A stretch of 64,000 bases of DNA. It comes from Streptomyces xanthophaeus (GTDB lineage: Bacteria > Actinomycetota > Actinomycetes > Streptomycetales > Streptomycetaceae). Positions 8,175 through 17,390 of this stretch are shown here, one piece after another. The stretch is from positions 105,186-169,185 of the forward strand of contig NZ_JOFT01000018.1 of assembly GCF_000725805.1 (NCBI RefSeq), written 5' to 3'. The position numbers were made by a program, and so were the translations under genes. Below the pieces are notes generated by a model, which was not told where the DNA came from, ran no database searches, and worked only from the letters and a program-made list of their open reading frames with translations. Each line of letters starts with the position of its first letter. Position 1 is the stretch's first letter.

Positions 8175-9381
8175 CGCTAGAGCGCTCCTCCCCTTGCGCC
8201 GGCCTCGTCAGCCGGCGGAATCCCGCGAACGCCACCGCTGCCGCGGCCGCTCCCGCCGAGAGGGAGACGACGTACCCGTTGCGCGCGCCGGCCGCGTCGA
8301 TGACCAGGCCGGTCACCGAGGAACCGATCGCGACGCCGACGGCGAGGCCGGTGCCGATCCAGGTCATGCCCTCGGTCAGCTTCGCGCGTGGGACGTGCGC
8401 CTCGATCAGGGCCATCGTGGTGATCATCGTGGGAGCGATGGCGAGGCCCGAGACGAAGAGCGCCACGGCCAGAAACGGAAGGTTCCCGGCCAGTAGGAGG
8501 GGGATCATACTCACGGCCATCGCACATACGCCCAGGAGCCAGCGGAGTTCGGTCCGGCCCTTGAGATGGAGCAGGCCGAAGACGATGCCGGCGAGGCAGG
8601 ATCCGAGCGCCCAGACGGCCAGGACGAAACTGGCGGAAGCCTTGTGTCCCTGCTCCTCGGCGAAGGCCAGCGTCGCCACGTCGATGGATCCGAAGATCGC
8701 GCCGGTCGCCACGAAGGTGCCCGCCAGCACCTGGAGGCCCGGGGAGCGCAGGGCGGAGGTGCGGTCGGTGTGCTCGTCGCGCGGGTGCGGCTCGGGCTCG
8801 GTGGCCCGCTGCGCGGTGAGCAGCCAGACGCCGACGAGCAGGCAGAGCGCGGCGATCAGCGGGCCGGCCTCGGGGAACCAGATGGTGGACAGCCCGATGG
8901 CCAGGATCGGGCCGAAGATGAAGCAGACCTCGTCCAGAACCGATTCGAGGGAGTAGGCGGTGTGCAGTTCGCGCGGGGAGTCCCGGTAGAGGACGGTCCA
9001 CCGGGCCCGGATCATCGAGCCGACGCTGGGCACGCAGCCGGCGACCGCCGCGCAGACGAACAGGGTCCAGTCCGGCAGCCCGTACGCGGCCGCCAGGAGC
9101 AGACCGCCGACCGCGGCCACGGATATCAGGGTCGCGGGCCGCAGGACGCGGCGCTGCCCGTACTGGTCCACCAGGCGGGAGACCTGGGGGCCGATGACCG
9201 CGGCGGCCAGGGCGAGGGTGCCGGTCAGGGCGCTCGCCAGCGCGTAGCGGCCGGTGATCTCGGAGATCATCGTGAGGATGCCGACGCCGACCATGGAGAG
9301 GGGCATCCGGCCCAGGAGGCCCGCGGCGCTGAACGCCTTGGTGCCGGGGGCGGCGAAGATCGCGCGGTAGGGACTGGGCAA
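8116..9381 (-). CDS. MFS transporter
   Basis: This 421-residue protein has about twelve hydrophobic segments in two halves of six, with the MFS loop between helices 2 and 3 ([14 protein letters not shown]). It starts at TTG 9381 behind an SD-like GGAG. The motif pattern fits drug/metabolite exporters. It overlaps the downstream lactone oxidase gene by 59 bp, so the pair may move and oxidise a related sugar compound, but that link is inference. It is divergent from ferrochelatase, with ~170 bp of shared upstream DNA. Confidence 0.85.
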   Translation of the reverse strand: MPSPYRAIFAAPGTKAFSAAGLLGRMPLSMVGVGILTMISEITGRYALASALTGTLALAAAVIGPQVSRLVDQYGQRRVLRPATLISVAAVGGLLLAAAYGLPDWTLFVCAAVAGCVPSVGSMIRARWTVLYRDSPRELHTAYSLESVLDEVCFIFGPILAIGLSTIWFPEAGPLIAALCLLVGVWLLTAQRATEPEPHPRDEHTDRTSALRSPGLQVLAGTFVATGAIFGSIDVATLAFAEEQGHKASASFVLAVWALGSCLAGIVFGLLHLKGRTELRWLLGVCAMAVSMIPLLLAGNLPFLAVALFVSGLAIAPTMITTMALIEAHVPRAKLTEGMTWIGTGLAVGVAIGSSVTGLVIDAAGARNGYVVSLSAGAAAAAVAFAGFRRLTRPAQGEERSSDGGHAESADGIEGRPDRVA

Positions 9382-9552
9382 GGGGTCTCCGAAAGGGACG
9401 TCATTGGCCCATACAGGTTACGACCGAAGACAAGGCGCCCGCACGGGGAAAAACCGGACCTTCGAAGTGAGGACCGCCTTATTTCCGGCACGGGGCCGCG
9501 AGGAGGCCGGGCCGGTTCCCGCCCGAGGACGCCGGGTGGCAGGATTCGATGC

Positions 9553-10710
9553 ATGTCAGACCAGTTCTCCCCGCCGCCCGGTGGGCCCGCCGCCCCTTAC
9601 GACGCCCTGCTGCTGCTGTCCTTCGGCGGCCCCGAGGGACCCGACGACGTCGTGCCGTTCCTGGAGAACGTCACGCGCGGCCGCGGCATCCCCCGAGAGC
9701 GGCTCAAGGAGGTCGGCCAGCACTACTTCGGCTTCGGCGGGGTCAGCCCCATCAACGGCCAGAACCGCCGGCTGCTAGACGCGCTGCGCAAGGACTTCGC
9801 GGAGCACGGGCTGGACCTGCCGGTCTACTGGGGCAACCGGAACTGGGGCCCGTACCTCACCGACGTGATGCGGGAGATGGCCGCCGACGGCCGCCGCCGC
9901 ATCGCCGTCCTCGCGACCAGCGCCTACGCCTCCTACTCGGGCTGCCGGCAGTACCGGGAGAACCTCGCCGACGCGCTGGCCGCACTGATGGACGACGGGG
10001 TCGCCGAGCTGCCGCGGGTGGACAAGCTCCGGCACTACTTCAACCACCCCGGCTTCGTGCAGCCGATGACCGACGGGGTGCTCGCCTCGCTGGAGTCGCT
10101 CCCCGCCGAGGTCCGCTCCGGCGCCCACCTGGTCTTCACCACGCACTCCATCCCCGAGACGGCGGCGGACGCCTCCGGTCCGGCCGAGGAGCACACGCAG
10201 GGCGGCGAGGGCGGGGCGTACGTCAAGCAGCACCTGGACGTCGCCCGGGTGATCGCCGACGCGGTACGGGAGCGGACGGGCACCGAGCTGCCCTGGGAGC
10301 TCGTCTACCAGTCGCGCAGCGGCGCCCCGCACATCCCCTGGCTGGAACCGGACATCTGCGACCACCTGGAGGCCCTGACCGCGGCCGGGGCCCCGGCCGC
10401 GGTCATGGTGCCCATCGGCTTCGTCTCGGACCACATGGAGGTCCTCTACGACCTCGACACGGAGGCGACCGCGAAGGCGGCCGAGCTGGGCCTGCCGATC
10501 GCCCGCTCGGCGACGGTGGGCGACGACCCCCGGTTCGCCGCGGCGGTCCGGGAGCTGGTGCTGGAGCGGGCCGCGGCCGAGCGGGGCGAGCCCGTGGAGC
10601 GGTGCGCCCTGGGCCTGCTCGGGCCGAGCCACGACCTGTGCGCCGTGGGCTGCTGCCCGGCCCGGGCGCCGCGTCCGGCGGCCGCGGGGGCGGACAGCCC
10701 CTACGCCTGA
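9553..10710 (+). CDS. hemH: ferrochelatase (coproporphyrin III type, actinobacterial)
   Basis: This 385-residue protein has [15 protein letters not shown] at the N-terminus, [13 protein letters not shown], the TTHSIPETA His region, and the family signature [17 protein letters not shown] near residue 300. It inserts Fe2+ into the porphyrin in the last stages of haem synthesis; actinobacterial members act on coproporphyrin III (CpfC). The Cys-rich C-terminus ([15 protein letters not shown]) fits the [2Fe-2S] cluster known in actinobacterial ferrochelatases. The start ATG 9553 is chosen because the upstream extension has no coding signal. suhB follows after a 56-bp gap. Confidence 0.94.
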   Translation: MSDQFSPPPGGPAAPYDALLLLSFGGPEGPDDVVPFLENVTRGRGIPRERLKEVGQHYFGFGGVSPINGQNRRLLDALRKDFAEHGLDLPVYWGNRNWGPYLTDVMREMAADGRRRIAVLATSAYASYSGCRQYRENLADALAALMDDGVAELPRVDKLRHYFNHPGFVQPMTDGVLASLESLPAEVRSGAHLVFTTHSIPETAADASGPAEEHTQGGEGGAYVKQHLDVARVIADAVRERTGTELPWELVYQSRSGAPHIPWLEPDICDHLEALTAAGAPAAVMVPIGFVSDHMEVLYDLDTEATAKAAELGLPIARSATVGDDPRFAAAVRELVLERAAAERGEPVERCALGLLGPSHDLCAVGCCPARAPRPAAAGADSPYA

Positions 10711-10766
10711 GGCGCGGCCCGCCGATCGGGCATGATCGACGGGACACCCCCGGAGGAGTGAGACCA

Positions 10767-11570
10767 GTGATCCCTGAAGAGCTGAAGGCCGAACTGCTGG
10801 AGGTCGGGCTGGAGGCGGCCCGGCTGGCCGGGGCCCTGCTGCGCGACGGCCGGCCGGCCGACCTCGCGGTGGCGGCGACCAAGAGCAGCCCGATCGACGT
10901 GGTCACCGAGATGGACATCGCGGCCGAGAAGCTGATCACCGGCCTCCTCGCGGAGCGGCGGCCCGAGGACGGGCTGCTCGGCGAGGAGGGCTCGGACGCG
11001 GCGGGGACGAGCGGGGTGCGCTGGGTGATCGACCCGCTGGACGGCACCGTGAACTACCTCTACGGCCTGCCGAGCTGGGGCGTGTCCATCGCGGCCGAGT
11101 ACCGGGGCGAGACGGTGGTCGGGGTCGTCGAGGCCCCCATGCGCGGGGAGACCTGTCACGCCGTGCTCGGCGGCGGGGCGTGGCGTGGCACCGTACGCCT
11201 GGCCTGCCGGGAGGCCGCCCCCCTGGACCAGGCGCTGATCGGCACCGGCTTCGCCTACGTCCAGACCAGGCGGGCCCACCAGGCCGACGTGGCGCAGCGG
11301 ATCATCCCGCTGGTACGGGACATCCGCCGGGGCGGGTCGGCGGCGCTGGACCTGTGCGACGTGGCGGCCGGGCGGCTGGACGGGTACTACGAGCGCGGGC
11401 TGAACCCGTGGGACCTCGCGGCGGGCGAGCTGATCGCCCGGGAGGCGGGCGCCCTGACCGGCGGCCGCCCGGGGGAGCCGGCCTCGGGGGACCTCGCCCT
11501 CGCGGCGAGCCCGGCGGTCTTCGCCTCCCTCCAGCCGCTGCTGGAGGAGGCCGGGGCCTGGCACGACTGA
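10767..11570 (+). CDS. suhB: inositol monophosphatase family phosphatase
   Basis: This 267-residue protein starts at GTG 10767 with GGAGG ~10 nt upstream. It has the Mg2+-binding motifs of the family: EEG near residue 75, then WVIDPLDGTVNYLYG (DPxDGT box), and the second WDLAAGELIAREAGA box near residue 213. Such enzymes dephosphorylate inositol-1-phosphate or related sugar phosphates. The gene follows ferrochelatase closely, in the order I recall from other Streptomyces. An intergenic hairpin terminates it. Confidence 0.88.
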   Translation: MIPEELKAELLEVGLEAARLAGALLRDGRPADLAVAATKSSPIDVVTEMDIAAEKLITGLLAERRPEDGLLGEEGSDAAGTSGVRWVIDPLDGTVNYLYGLPSWGVSIAAEYRGETVVGVVEAPMRGETCHAVLGGGAWRGTVRLACREAAPLDQALIGTGFAYVQTRRAHQADVAQRIIPLVRDIRRGGSAALDLCDVAAGRLDGYYERGLNPWDLAAGELIAREAGALTGGRPGEPASGDLALAASPAVFASLQPLLEEAGAWHD

Positions 11571-11631
11571 CTCCGGGCGGGCCGCCGCACCGTGCCCGAC
11601 GCCCGGCTCCCGCCGCCTCGCGCCGGACGTG

Positions 11632-11671
11632 CCGGGACCCCGGCTGCCCGAAGGGGCGGCCGGGGTCCCGG
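11632..11671. terminator. hairpin terminator between convergent genes
   Basis: Arms CCGGGACCCCGG (11632-11643) and CCGGGGTCCCGG (11660-11671) form a perfect 12-bp stem. The hairpin lies between the converging suhB and the small minus-strand gene, so it can serve both. There is no T-tract, as is common in Streptomyces. Confidence 0.7.
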
Positions 11672-11699
11672 ACGGATGATCAGCGTGCCAGGAGACCGG

Positions 11700-11885
11700 T
11701 CAGGAGGCCGGTACCGAGGCGGGTACGGAGACGGGAACGCCGTGCTCGGCGGCGAGGCGCTGGAGGTCCTCCAGCTCCGCCTGTTCCACTTCCGCGAGGA
11801 AGTCGTCGCCCGCCTCCCGGGCCTGCCTCAGGTCCGACTGCGTGGCCCTGATGCGCTGCAGGAGACCCGCGGTGAATGCGTCCAT
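11700..11885 (-). CDS. small conserved hypothetical protein, helical
   Basis: This 61-residue protein starts at ATG 11885 behind a GAGGGGG SD-like stretch. It is highly charged and almost entirely helical or coiled-coil (LLQRIRATQSDLRQAREAG, then FLAEVEQAELEDLQRLAAEHG), with a short PVSVPASVPAS tail. There is no transmembrane segment and no catalytic motif. It sits between suhB and cutR, convergent with suhB. I do not recognise a named family. Confidence 0.6.
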   Translation of the reverse strand: MDAFTAGLLQRIRATQSDLRQAREAGDDFLAEVEQAELEDLQRLAAEHGVPVSVPASVPAS

Positions 11886-12130
11886 GGTGGGTTCGCCCCC
11901 TCTTCGTGGGTCGGCGGCGGCACGTGGCTCCGCCGTCAGGGAGTGGTTGGGGTGTGGTGACGTCCTCCCCGGCACCCTGGGCGCAGAAACCTCGTAGAGC
12001 CAGGGAATCCTCACTTCCGCCCCCTCCGCCCCCTACGAGTGACGCCTTACAGCCGGTTTACGGCTGAAACGGGCAGGATGGGCGGCGCACCACACGTCTG
12101 CCCTGCTGGGGCTCGGAGGAAGGAAACGAC

Positions 12131-12784
12131 GTGCGCGTACTCGTCGTCGAGGACGAGCAGCTGCTCGCCGATGCGGTGGCCACCGGACTGCGCCGGGAGG
12201 CCATGGCCGTGGACGTCGTGTACGACGGCGCCGCGGCGCTGGAGCGCGTCGGGGTGAACGACTACGACGTGGTCGTGCTCGACCGTGACCTGCCCCTCGT
12301 ACACGGTGACGACGTCTGCCGGAAGATCGTCGAGCTCGGCATGCCCACCCGCGTGCTGATGCTGACCGCGTCCGGTGACGTGAGCGACCGGGTGGAGGGA
12401 CTGGAGCTCGGGGCCGACGACTACCTCCCCAAGCCCTTCGCCTTCACCGAGCTGACGGCCCGGGTGCGGGCGCTCGGGCGGCGGACCACCGTCGCCCTGC
12501 CGCCCGTGCTGGAGCGGGCCGGGATCAAGCTGGACCCCAACCGGCGTGAGGTGTTCCGGGAGGGCAGGGAGGTGCAGCTGGCGCCGAAGGAGTTCGCGGT
12601 GCTGGAGGTCCTCATGCGCAGCGAGGGGACCGTGGTCTCGGCCGAACAGCTGCTGGAGAAGGCCTGGGACGAGAACACCGACCCCTTCACCAACGTCGTG
12701 CGGGTGACCGTCATGACCCTGCGGCGCAAGCTCGGCGAGCCGCCGGTCATCGTGACCGTGCCCGGCTCCGGTTACCGGATCTGA
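12131..12784 (+). CDS. cutR: OmpR-family response regulator CutR
   Basis: This 217-residue protein has an N-terminal receiver (acidic pair VVEDE, phospho-acceptor Asp in VVVLDRDLPL, Lys in LPKPFAF) and a C-terminal winged-helix DNA-binding domain ending VPGSGYRI. It closely matches remembered Streptomyces CutR. CutRS responds to cell-envelope redox and protein-folding state and controls secreted-protein quality control. The start is GTG 12131 behind GGAGGAAGGA. The kinase gene follows after 5 bp. Confidence 0.9.
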   Translation: MRVLVVEDEQLLADAVATGLRREAMAVDVVYDGAAALERVGVNDYDVVVLDRDLPLVHGDDVCRKIVELGMPTRVLMLTASGDVSDRVEGLELGADDYLPKPFAFTELTARVRALGRRTTVALPPVLERAGIKLDPNRREVFREGREVQLAPKEFAVLEVLMRSEGTVVSAEQLLEKAWDENTDPFTNVVRVTVMTLRRKLGEPPVIVTVPGSGYRI

Positions 12785-12789
12785 CCGGC

Positions 12790-14049
12790 ATGGCCGCGAT
12801 CCCGGCGCCACCCGCGGCGCCACCGAAACCGAACTGGGACCCCGGCCAGCCCGAGGGTCCCTTCCCTTGGCTGCGGCCGACGATCCGGATACGCCTCACG
12901 CTGCTCTACGGCGGGATGTTCCTGATCGCGGGCATCCTGCTGCTCTCGATCATCTACCTGCTGGCGGCCCAGGCGCTGCGCGAGGGCAACGCCCTGCCGT
13001 TCACGATCGTGAGCGGCGGCCCGATCCAGGTCACCAGCACCACCTGTCCCGGGCTCGCCAACGTCAACGGCAACGGCATGCTGACGAGCGAGGCCTTCCA
13101 GTCCGCGATCAGCCAGTGCGCCCTCGACCAGCGCCGGCACGCCCTGGACGACCTGCTCAGCCGGTCGCTGATGGCGCTGCTGGGCCTGAGCATCATCGCC
13201 TTCGCCTTCGGCTACGCGATGGCCGGCCGGGTGCTGTCCCCGCTGGGCAAGATCACCCGGACCGCCCGCCGGGTGGTCGGCTCCGACCTGACCCGGCGGA
13301 TCGAGCTGGACGGGCCGGACGACGAGCTCAAGGAGCTCGCCGACACCTTCGACGAGATGCTCGACCGGCTGGAGCGGGCCTTCACCGCGCAGCAGAGGTT
13401 CGTGGCGAACGCCTCGCACGAGCTGCGGACCCCGCTGGCGATCAACCGGACCCTGCTGGAGGTGCACCTCTCGGATCCCGGAGCACCGGTGGAGCTCCAG
13501 CAGCTCGGCAAGACCCTCCTCGCCACCAACGAGCGCAGCGAGCAGCTGGTCGAGGGCCTGCTGCTGCTGGCCCGCAGCGAGAACCAGATAGTGGAACGCA
13601 AGCCCGTGGACCTGGCCGAGGTCGCCTCGCGCGCCATCGAGCAGGCGCGCGGCGAGGCGGAGACCAAGGGCGTGGAGATCCGCGGCGAGCGGGCCCTGGC
13701 CGTGGTGCAGGGCAACGGCGTGCTGCTGGAGCGGATCGCGCTGAACCTGGTGCAGAACGCGGTGCGGTACAACGTGCCCGACGGCGGCTGGGTGGAGGTC
13801 ACCACGGAGGTCCAGCACGGCCAGGCGGTCCTCCTGGTCTCGAACACGGGTCCCGTTGTTCCCGCGTACGAGGTGGACAACCTCTTCGAGCCCTTCAGGC
13901 GGCTGCGTACGGAGCGCACGGGCAGCGACAAGGGTGTCGGGCTCGGTCTCTCCATCGCGCGCTCCGTGGCGCGCGCACACGGCGGAAGGATCCAGGCGAC
14001 CCCGCGAGAGGGCGGTGGCCTCGTGATGCGTGTCACTCTTCCCTTGTGA
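12790..14049 (+). CDS. cutS: sensor histidine kinase CutS
   Basis: This 419-residue kinase has a Pro-rich cytoplasmic start, TM1 around residues 40-60 (LIAGILLLSIIYLLAA) and a short extracellular loop with two Cys (TSTTCPGL and ISQCALD). TM2 (LMALLGLSIIAFAFGYAM) and a HAMP linker follow, then HisKA (NASHELRTPLA, phospho-His near 215) and HATPase_c with the N, G1 (LFEPFRRL) and G2 (DKGVGLGLSIA) boxes. The paired extracellular cysteines fit the reported thiol/disulfide sensing of CutS. It forms an operon with cutR. Confidence 0.9.
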   Translation: MAAIPAPPAAPPKPNWDPGQPEGPFPWLRPTIRIRLTLLYGGMFLIAGILLLSIIYLLAAQALREGNALPFTIVSGGPIQVTSTTCPGLANVNGNGMLTSEAFQSAISQCALDQRRHALDDLLSRSLMALLGLSIIAFAFGYAMAGRVLSPLGKITRTARRVVGSDLTRRIELDGPDDELKELADTFDEMLDRLERAFTAQQRFVANASHELRTPLAINRTLLEVHLSDPGAPVELQQLGKTLLATNERSEQLVEGLLLLARSENQIVERKPVDLAEVASRAIEQARGEAETKGVEIRGERALAVVQGNGVLLERIALNLVQNAVRYNVPDGGWVEVTTEVQHGQAVLLVSNTGPVVPAYEVDNLFEPFRRLRTERTGSDKGVGLGLSIARSVARAHGGRIQATPREGGGLVMRVTLPL

Positions 14050-14431
14050 CACCTGCACGCCGTGTTCGCTGGTGGCTGAATCGGTGGTCCATGAAAATAC
14101 TCGCCCCTGTGTGATCGATCACAGTGTCGAGTGTCGGCCCATGTGCGTTCAGTGACCCCGGGACGGCCGGAACGCCCGGGAAGTCCGGGTTTCCGGCCCC
14201 CCTGATGGCGGTAAATGCACGGGGTGGCGTTTGTGCAAGACGGCCCCCGGACCGTGTACGGTCCCGGTCGTCATCCCAGGCAATCGTTCCTCAGAACGTG
14301 CGGCTGGGTGTCGATTGAGTAACAGACCTTGATGTGAGGCAAAATCTCCGCCTCAGGTCGGGCACAAGTCCGGCCTCTCGCGCGTTACGTGCGCTGAGAC
14401 ACCGCTAACACCCAGAGGGGGAGAGCGAACA
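14050..14431. other. 380-bp intergenic region between cutS and the DUF4193 gene
   Basis: No credible gene is visible. It contains the perfect palindrome at 14110-14123 (separate entry) and, from ~14320, a probable 5' leader with several short inverted repeats before the GAGGGGGAG ribosome site of the DUF4193 gene. The leader pairs poorly beyond small hairpins, and I do not recognise a riboswitch class. Confidence 0.5.
14110..14123. promoter_or_regulatory. perfect 14-bp palindrome matching GTG-N6-CAC (Crp-like site)
   Basis: TGTGATCGATCACA is self-complementary and matches the GTG-N6-CAC core used by Streptomyces Crp and other CRP/FNR-family regulators. It lies 60 bp after cutS and ~310 bp before the DUF4193 start. 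Nothing here shows which protein binds it. Confidence 0.45.
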
Positions 14432-14728
14432 ATGGCAACGGACTACGACACCCCACGCAAGACCGACGACGACGTCGACAGCGACAGCATTGAAGAGCTG
14501 AAGGCGCGACGCAACGAGAAGTCGTCCTCGTCCGTGGACATGGACGAGTTCGACTCGGCCGAGAGCCTGGAGCTTCCCGGTGCGGACCTCTCCAATGAGG
14601 AGCTGGCCGTCCGGGTCCTGCCCAAGCAGGCCGACGAGTTCACCTGCATGAGCTGCTTCCTGGTGCACCACCGCAGCCAGCTGGCACGCGAGAAGAACGG
14701 TCAGCCGATCTGCCGCGACTGCGACTGA
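14432..14728 (+). CDS. DUF4193 small acidic zinc-ribbon-like protein
   Basis: This 98-residue protein starts at ATG 14432 with GAGGGGGAG upstream. The N-terminal two thirds are very acidic (TDDDVDSDSIEELKARR). The C-terminus holds two CxxC pairs (CMSC and CRDC) separated by 25 residues, consistent with a zinc ribbon. The family is conserved and abundant in actinobacteria, with a suspected RNA-polymerase-associated or regulatory role. The next gene starts 12 bp downstream and is probably co-transcribed. Confidence 0.88.
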   Translation: MATDYDTPRKTDDDVDSDSIEELKARRNEKSSSSVDMDEFDSAESLELPGADLSNEELAVRVLPKQADEFTCMSCFLVHHRSQLAREKNGQPICRDCD

Positions 14729-14740
14729 GAGGCGTCGGCC

Positions 14741-15679
14741 GTGGCTGGCTCGACACCCTTCCGGAAGCGCCGCTTCCGGAAATCTGGTGAACAGGCGGAG
14801 GCGCAGGTGGCAACCACGGGCCCGGAAACGGGTCCTGGAGCCCCCGGCGTACCCGCCGTGCCCTCCGACACCGCCCCGGCGGTGCCGTCGGCCACAGAGG
14901 CCGACGAGGGGTCCCGGCACCGGTCCGGGGCTCGTCGGCTCCAAGCCGTCAAGAACGGTGTACGCAAGGGCGGCGAAGGTGCCAGGGCCGCCGCCCTGTA
15001 CATCGCCGACCGGTTGATCGAGAACGCACCCCGCGTTCCGGTTCGGGACCTCGCGACCCTGCGCGCGCAGTTCCCGGGCCTCGCTCCCGATCAGCTTGCC
15101 GACAAGCTGATCGCGGGCGCCGCCAATGCCACGTCCACCGTCGGCGCGGGCATCGGCGCGGCGGCCATGCTGCCCGTTCCGCCCGCCATGCCGGCGGAGC
15201 TGGCCGCGGAGATCACCGGCGTCGCCGCCATCGAACTCAAACTCATCGCCGAACTCCACGAGGTGTACGGGCTGCGACCGCCCGGCGGCCTCAAGGAGCG
15301 CAGCCTCGCCTACCTGACCGCCTGGACGGAGGAGCGCGGGGTCGACCTGACCAAGCCCACGACGCTGAACGCGGCGCTCGGCGGTCAGATGAAGCGCGAA
15401 CTGCGCCAGCAGATCATGAAGCGGATGTTCCGCAACCTGCCGAACCTCATGCCCTTCATGATCGGAGCGGCCGTCGGCGCCGTCATGAACCGCCGCGACA
15501 CCCGCAAACTCGCCGAGAAGGTGCGGGAGGACCTGCGGAGCCGGTCCGTGGCCTGGGACGCACTGGGCGCCCTGCCGCCCCTGGAGCAGCCCTCCAAGCC
15601 CCTTCCCGAGGCCACCAGGGCCGCCATCGAGGGACGCGGGACCGGCGTGCTCGGCCGGTGGCCGCACAAGGACGGCTGA
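14741..15679 (+). CDS. conserved actinobacterial protein, glycine-zipper-like hydrophobic core
   Basis: This 312-residue protein starts at GTG 14741. A basic N-terminus (RKRRFRKSGEQ) and an Ala/Pro/Thr-rich linker are followed by two hydrophobic Gly/Ala segments (AANATSTVGAGIGAAAMLPV near 130 and LMPFMIGAAVGAVMNRRDTRK near 235). I know the family only as a conserved hypothetical that follows the DUF4193 gene in Streptomyces. The segments could insert in or lie along the membrane. No catalytic motif is seen. Confidence 0.75.
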   Translation: MAGSTPFRKRRFRKSGEQAEAQVATTGPETGPGAPGVPAVPSDTAPAVPSATEADEGSRHRSGARRLQAVKNGVRKGGEGARAAALYIADRLIENAPRVPVRDLATLRAQFPGLAPDQLADKLIAGAANATSTVGAGIGAAAMLPVPPAMPAELAAEITGVAAIELKLIAELHEVYGLRPPGGLKERSLAYLTAWTEERGVDLTKPTTLNAALGGQMKRELRQQIMKRMFRNLPNLMPFMIGAAVGAVMNRRDTRKLAEKVREDLRSRSVAWDALGALPPLEQPSKPLPEATRAAIEGRGTGVLGRWPHKDG

Positions 15680-15733
15680 GGAGCCGCCCCCGTCCGTGCC
15701 GGGACGCAGCCGGCTCTCAGGCGGCCGGGCCTC

Positions 15734-16201
15734 TCAGGCGGCCGGGCCGGCCTTCGCCGCGAGCAGCGCCGCCCGCAGGGCCTCGGGCTCGCGGGTCGAC
15801 ACGTAGACGTACGGGGTCGGGTCGGCCGGGTCGGTCACCTCGACGCGCACCGCCGTCGGCACGTAGCTGCGCATGAGCATGAAGGCGCGCGTGTCCGCCT
15901 TGTAGGTGCGCCAGGCGCGCGACTCCTCCGCGTCCAGGACCTCCGGCTCGCCCAGGGCAGCCACCGGGATCCGCGCGTCCCCGGCCGCCAGCGCGCCGTT
16001 CACCACGCGCACGCGCGCGGACCCGTACGAACTCACCAGCAGCCCGGCCAGCGCCGTACCCCCGACCAGCCCGGCCAGCAGCGGCAGCGTGCCCAGCGGC
16101 AGCAGCATCAGCGCGCACGCGAGGCCGGTCAGTACGGCGATGCCCCACCAGGAGCGGGGGGCGGTCAGGCGTTCGTCGTGGTGCGCGGGGGAGAGCTGCA
16201 T
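15734..16201 (-). CDS. DUF3093 membrane protein
   Basis: This 155-residue protein starts at ATG 16201. The entry motif HDERLTAPRSWW precedes two close hydrophobic segments (residues ~18-55), then a cytoplasmic beta-rich domain. The latter contains an ARIPVAALGEPEVLDAEE stretch and RTYKADTRAFMLMRSYVP, the DUF3093 signature. The family is conserved in actinobacteria near dut, with unknown function. The gene is divergent from the thioesterase gene, with starts only ~58 bp apart. Confidence 0.8.
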   Translation of the reverse strand: MQLSPAHHDERLTAPRSWWGIAVLTGLACALMLLPLGTLPLLAGLVGGTALAGLLVSSYGSARVRVVNGALAAGDARIPVAALGEPEVLDAEESRAWRTYKADTRAFMLMRSYVPTAVRVEVTDPADPTPYVYVSTREPEALRAALLAAKAGPAA

Positions 16202-16259
16202 GCCGCCAAGCCTGCCACGAGGCGACCGGCGGGTAGCCGCGCGGGTAAGGTCTGCGGCT

Positions 16260-16844
16260 GTGAGTGGACGAAACACAGCGTTGACGCCCCCGGCCGACGC
16301 CACCGCGCCGGTGCGGCACCCCGACGCCCCCGCGCCCGGGGAGCTCCTCGGTGCGCACTACGAGCACTGTTTCGGCTGTGGCGAGGGCCAGTCGCACGGA
16401 CTCCACCTGGAGGCCCGGGCCGGCGAGGGCGTGCGCGTCACCGCCGAGTTCACCGTCAAGCCCGCCCACCAGGGGGCACCCGGTCTCGCCCACGGCGGCG
16501 TCCTGGCCACCGCGCTCGACGAGACGCTGGGTTCCCTGAACTGGCTGCTGCGCGTCATCGCGGTGACGGGGCGGCTGGAGACCGACTTCGTGCGGCCCGT
16601 GCCCGTGGACACCGTGCTGTACCTGGAGGCCGAGGTCACCGCCGTCGCCGGCCGGAAGATCTACTGCACGGCCGTGGGCCGGATAGGCGGCCCGGAGGGC
16701 CAGGTCGCGGTGCGCGCCGACGCCCTCTTCATCGAAGTGAAGGTCGACCACTTCATCGACAACGGTCGGCCCGAGGAGATCCAGGCGGCCATGGCCGACC
16801 CGGACCAGGTCAGGCGCGCACGCGCCTTCGAGGTGAACCCCTGA
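16260..16844 (+). CDS. PaaI-type hotdog-fold thioesterase
   Basis: This 194-residue protein starts at GTG 16260. It has the hotdog motif AHGGVLATALDETLG (His, Gly-Gly and the catalytic Asp/Glu helix) near residue 80, preceded by HCFGCGEGQSHGLHLE, a Cys-containing entry typical of this subgroup. Such enzymes hydrolyse acyl-CoA thioesters; the acyl group is unknown. The stop overlaps the start of dut (TGATG), so the two are translationally coupled. Confidence 0.82.
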   Translation: MSGRNTALTPPADATAPVRHPDAPAPGELLGAHYEHCFGCGEGQSHGLHLEARAGEGVRVTAEFTVKPAHQGAPGLAHGGVLATALDETLGSLNWLLRVIAVTGRLETDFVRPVPVDTVLYLEAEVTAVAGRKIYCTAVGRIGGPEGQVAVRADALFIEVKVDHFIDNGRPEEIQAAMADPDQVRRARAFEVNP

Positions 16845-17389
16845 TGTCCCTGAACGACAACGCGAAGCGTCACGAGATCGACGTGCTGATCCGCCGGATC
16901 GACCCGGAGGTGCCGGTCCCGGCCTACGGTCACCCCGGCGACGCCGGCTGCGACCTCGTGACCACGGAGGCCGCCGAGCTGGAGCCCGGCGAGCGCGCCG
17001 TACTCCCCACCGGGGTGTCCATCGCCCTGCCCGACGGCTACGCGGCCTTCGTGCACCCCCGCTCGGGCCTGGCCGCCCGCTGCGGCCTCGCGCTCGTGAA
17101 TGCCCCGGGGACGGTGGATGCCGGGTACCGTGGGGAGATCAAGGTGATCGTGGTCAATCTCGACCCGCGCGAGAGCGTCCGGTTCGAGCGTTTCGACCGC
17201 ATTGCCCAGCTGGTTGTCCAGCGGGTCGAGAAGGTGCGCTTCCACGAGGTGGCGGAACTTCCCGGCTCGGCCCGGGCCGAGGGGGGTTTCGGCTCCACCG
17301 GCGGTCATGCGGCCGTGGCCGGATCCGGAGCTGGTCAGCAGGGTGGGAATGGCTACGCTTCGGTCGTAACCGACCGGGAAGGACAGTGA
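16844..17389 (+). CDS. dut: dUTP diphosphatase (dUTPase)
   Basis: This 181-residue protein contains all five trimeric dUTPase motifs in order: GDAGCDL; HPRSGLAARCG; GTVDAGYRGEIKVIVVN with the catalytic Asp; RFDRIAQLVVQ; and EGGFGSTG, which closes over the active site. It hydrolyses dUTP to dUMP and PPi, protecting DNA from uracil and supplying thymidylate synthesis. A ~25-residue Gly/Ala-rich tail follows motif 5. It overlaps the thioesterase gene and is followed 1 bp later by the DUF3710 gene. Confidence 0.95.
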   Translation: MSLNDNAKRHEIDVLIRRIDPEVPVPAYGHPGDAGCDLVTTEAAELEPGERAVLPTGVSIALPDGYAAFVHPRSGLAARCGLALVNAPGTVDAGYRGEIKVIVVNLDPRESVRFERFDRIAQLVVQRVEKVRFHEVAELPGSARAEGGFGSTGGHAAVAGSGAGQQGGNGYASVVTDREGQ

Positions 17390-17390
17390 C

